NCBI GenBank assembly: GCA_944372575.1
Contig: CALVZS010000032.1
Location: 1 to 62,930 of the forward strand
Origin: an uncultured Clostridia bacterium
GTDB lineage: Bacteria > Bacillota > Clostridia > Christensenellales > Borkfalkiaceae
Direction of reading: 5' to 3'
DNA: 62,930 nucleotides
Under the pieces are notes generated by a model that was not told the DNA's origin, did not search any database, and saw only the letters and a list, made by a program, of their open reading frames with translations. Numbering within the stretch: the first letter of the stretch is position 1; the number at the start of each line of letters is the position of its first letter. Below, in pieces: positions 60,585-62,930 of this stretch. The translations under genes and the position numbers were made by a program.

Positions 60585-61802
60585 TCAATGCTCGAGAAAC
60601 CGCTGAAATTTTGCTGCGTATTCTACGGGGATTACGGCGTAGATCCAAGTTCCCGTTTGCGTATACCTGACGTCTTTTTCCGAAAGGAGGGGGCGCAAAG
60701 CAGCATATTCATCGGCTTTGTCATATGGCACAAACAGTTGTGTTTGCACAAAGCGATTTTGGAGGGCATCAAAGATTTTTGTCTTGAGAACGTCTAACCC
60801 GCTGCCACATTTTGCAGAAATGCAGATCGCATCCTTCGGAAAAATCTGCGTTTCGGGAACAACATCGCACTTGTTCATGACAACAAGGTAGGGGGCAGAG
60901 AATTTCATTCCGCGCAACGTAGCAAGCGTTGTCTTGAGCTGCATTTCATAGTCAGAACTTGCATCGCAGACGATCAAGGCCAGATCGCAGTGAATTGCGC
61001 TCTCCAGCGTGGATCGGAATGCCTCGATGAGGTGATGCGGCAGATCCTGCAGGAATCCGACCGTATCCGTAAGCAAAAAATCCATTCCGTCGATTCTGAT
61101 TTTTCGGGACGTCGGGTCAAGCGTTGCAAAGAGGGCGTCCTTCACAAATACATCTGCGCCGGAGAGGGCATTGAGAAGGGTGGATTTTCCGGTATTGGTA
61201 TAGCCGACGAGCGCTACCGTGCGCACGCCGTCTTTTTTTCTGCGTTCTACTTGCATCCCGCGGCGCTGTTTCGTCTTAGAGAGCTTCTCTTCCAGTGATC
61301 GGATCCGTGTGCGGATATGTCTGCGGTCTGTCTCCAGCTGTGCCTCTCCGGGGCCTCGTGTACCGATCCCGCCGCCCAGACGGGAAAGTGCGTTTCCCTT
61401 TCCTTTCAGGCGCGGATAGAGATAGCGCAGCTGCGCCAGTTCAACCTGAAGTTTTCCCTCCATGCTTTCGGCGCGCATTGCAAATATATCCAGGATCAAT
61501 GTAGTCCGGTCAATGACCTTTTTTCCGTTGAGTGCATGCGAGAGATTGACCATCTGGGAAGGGGAGAGCTCCCCGTTGAAGAGAATGGTGACTTCCAGGC
61601 CGTCCAAAAGGCGGTGCAGTTCTTCTATCTTGCCTTCTCCGAGAAAAGTTGCCGGGTGGATTTCACGGAGCTTGGCATAGAGGGTTCCGGCATAGGCAGC
61701 GCCTGCGCTTTCAATGAGCGCAATGACCTCGGTATGAATCGCTTCTGCATTGTCAATGCCGACAAGAACAGGCTGGACGATATAGACCTTTTCCAATGTC
61801 AT
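60585..61802 (-). CDS. hflX: GTPase HflX
   Basis: 405 aa ribosome-associated GTPase. N-terminal HflX domain (about 1-180, with LSPSQMVNLSHALNGKKVIDRTTLILDIFA and GGGIGTRGPGEAQLETDRR) and TRAFAC G domain with G1 GYTNTGKS, G3 DTVGF and G4 NKCD. It splits stalled ribosomes in other bacteria. Overlaps the recombinase gene by 4 bp. Confidence 0.95.
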   Translation of the reverse strand: MTLEKVYIVQPVLVGIDNAEAIHTEVIALIESAGAAYAGTLYAKLREIHPATFLGEGKIEELHRLLDGLEVTILFNGELSPSQMVNLSHALNGKKVIDRTTLILDIFAMRAESMEGKLQVELAQLRYLYPRLKGKGNALSRLGGGIGTRGPGEAQLETDRRHIRTRIRSLEEKLSKTKQRRGMQVERRKKDGVRTVALVGYTNTGKSTLLNALSGADVFVKDALFATLDPTSRKIRIDGMDFLLTDTVGFLQDLPHHLIEAFRSTLESAIHCDLALIVCDASSDYEMQLKTTLATLRGMKFSAPYLVVMNKCDVVPETQIFPKDAICISAKCGSGLDVLKTKIFDALQNRFVQTQLFVPYDKADEYAALRPLLSEKDVRYTQTGTWIYAVIPVEYAAKFQRFLEH

Positions 61803-62872
61803 GATTGTTCGTCCTCTGAACGATGCAGCTTGACTGCTTCTGCCACAGAACGGCGATGATCCTCCGTAATTGCAGCATAGTGCTTCCGCGTCGTATTGAC
61901 GTCGCGATGGCCAAGAACATCGGCAACAATATAAATATCTCCGGTCTCCCGATAGAGGGCCGTACCGTAGGTGGAACGCAACTTGTGAGGGGTGATTTTC
62001 TTTAAGGGCGTGACGATTTTTGCATATTTTTTAACGAGATTTTCTACCGCACGCACAGAGATCCGTTTATATTGCAGGGAGAGGAAGAGGGCATGTTCAT
62101 CGGGCGGAATGCGTCCGTCGTTTTCCTTCTGTGCGAGATAGGCGGCAAGTGCATCGCCGACTTCCTCCGAAAAATACAGAATTGCCTTATTTCCGCCTTT
62201 GCGTGTAACGACGAAGGAATTGTTGGAAAAATCAATGCTTTCATTATTGAGCCCGACCAATTCCGAGATACGGATCCCTGTTCCTAAAAAAAGAGTAAGG
62301 ATCGCGCTGTCACGGATCTTTGTCTTATCATGATAGCCTGCGGCATGGGAGGAGAGGCCGTCGCCGTACTCCACTGTGTCAAGGAGGGAGGATACTTCCT
62401 CTCTTTCCAGGCGGATAATTTCCTTCTCATGTTGTTTTGGTGTCGCTACCTTGGTAGTCTGATTGACTTCAATAAGGCCTTTATTGAAGAAATATTTAAA
62501 CATGGAACGCACAGAGGAAAGCTTTCGTGCCTTTGCGCGTTCATCACAGGAGAGTCGCTTTTCTCCAAATCGATAGTTTGAAAGATAACTCAAAAAAATT
62601 TCAAGGTCTGTATCGGTTACGGCTTCAAGATCTTCCAAAGTTAGATCCTGGATGGCCTTACCGCGAAATTTCTTTCGAACAAGGAAATCAAAGAAAATCC
62701 GGAGATCATAGCAATAATTGAGGCGGGTCAACACGCTTGTGTGTGACTCGATCCCACGCAAGAAATCCTCACAAAACGGGGGAAGTTCATCCATGAGCCG
62801 GTCGATCCGATCAAGTGTCTTCAGGGTGCGCTCATGATAATAATCGGGATTATTTTTCGGAACTTTTGCCAT
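61799..62872 (-). CDS. Tyrosine recombinase, XerC/XerD-like
   Basis: 357 aa. N-terminal SAM-like core-binding domain (about 30-140) and catalytic domain (about 150-350) with Arg in GTGIRISEL, His-x-x-Arg in HKLRSTYG, and LGHRDVNTTRKHY with the nucleophile Tyr. A chromosomal resolvase role is plausible from its stable housekeeping context; it is longer than typical XerC/D (about 300), mainly from an extended N-terminus and the insert after TVEYGDGLSS. Start ATG 62872 follows a promoter without an SD. Confidence 0.9.
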   Translation of the reverse strand: MAKVPKNNPDYYHERTLKTLDRIDRLMDELPPFCEDFLRGIESHTSVLTRLNYCYDLRIFFDFLVRKKFRGKAIQDLTLEDLEAVTDTDLEIFLSYLSNYRFGEKRLSCDERAKARKLSSVRSMFKYFFNKGLIEVNQTTKVATPKQHEKEIIRLEREEVSSLLDTVEYGDGLSSHAAGYHDKTKIRDSAILTLFLGTGIRISELVGLNNESIDFSNNSFVVTRKGGNKAILYFSEEVGDALAAYLAQKENDGRIPPDEHALFLSLQYKRISVRAVENLVKKYAKIVTPLKKITPHKLRSTYGTALYRETGDIYIVADVLGHRDVNTTRKHYAAITEDHRRSVAEAVKLHRSEDEQS

Positions 62873-62878
62873 ACAGTT

Positions 62879-62907
62879 ATTATAGCACGCAAAGGGACTT
62901 TTGTCAA
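62879..62907 (-). promoter_or_regulatory. Sigma-A promoter, leaderless start of the recombinase gene
   Basis: Minus strand: -35 TTGACA (62902-62907), 17-bp spacer, -10 TATAAT (62879-62884), perfect consensus; ATG begins 6 bp after the -10. Confidence 0.88.
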
Positions 62908-62930
62908 TTTTACGAAGAGTTGAATGTAAT

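Noticed and set aside
1..62930. CRISPR arrays, prophage, insertion sequences, restriction or toxin-antitoxin systems
   Set aside because: No regularly spaced repeats, transposase, phage structural or defence genes were recognised; the single recombinase gene lies in a housekeeping context without attachment-site repeats.

Overview
The window is 62.9 kb of gene-dense chromosome from an endospore-forming Gram-positive bacterium of the Clostridia. The evidence is a complete spoIIIAA-AH operon, spoIVB, a GerW/YtfJ-type gene, DacF- and DacB-type carboxypeptidases, ScpA/ScpB, Firmicutes-style gene order (mutS-mutL-miaA-ynbB; asp23-nusB-folD-ispA-dxs-tlyA-nadK-argR-recN-spoIVB) and canonical sigma-A promoters with 17-bp spacers. 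Base composition is moderately GC-rich by eye. I cannot name the genus. Nearly all genes sit in tight operons with ATGA-type overlaps, and no phage, insertion sequence or CRISPR array is visible.

Layout. 1-330: three tRNA genes (Gly, Arg, partial His) on the minus strand. 0.5-12.4 kb: small metabolic and housekeeping units: HAD phosphatase, DUF1294 protein, a divergent PurH with serine dehydratase, TSCPD and DUF4364 genes, an HPr-like protein without the catalytic His, a NUDIX hydrolase, ECF transporter with CoaX and homoserine dehydrogenase, CwlD, acyl-ACP thioesterase. 12.4-24.1 kb: a full arginine operon argG-C-J-B-D-F-carA-carB, in which carB is fused in frame to a dapF domain. 24.1-37.9 kb: cysteine desulfurase with ThiI, a class A PBP (minus strand), sirtuin, miaB-mutS-mutL-miaA-ynbB. 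37.9-38.3 kb: a gene-free stretch that looks like a structured non-coding RNA with its own terminator. 38.3-42.7 kb: the spoIIIA operon. 42.8-51.9 kb: asp23 to spoIVB, carrying argR, the likely regulator of the arginine operon. 52-59.6 kb: dacF, lysA, site-2 protease, scpAB, DUF2953, gerW, dacB, rluB. 59.6-62.9 kb: lexA, a Cys-rich small protein, hflX and a tyrosine recombinase.

Most notable: (1) six copies of an undescribed motif (24-bp core, 27 bp with its edge), all in the same chromosomal orientation, lying in sense, antisense and intergenic positions between 27.1 and 58.7 kb; (2) the orphan structured RNA upstream of spoIIIA; (3) the CarB-DapF fusion, whose epimerase half has Ala where the first catalytic Cys is expected; (4) at least five genes whose -10 box lies 6-7 bp from the start codon without a ribosome-binding site, implying leaderless mRNAs; (5) a PurH whose cyclohydrolase lysines are replaced by arginine.

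All calls come from reading the sequence and from knowledge of the families; no database search was run.
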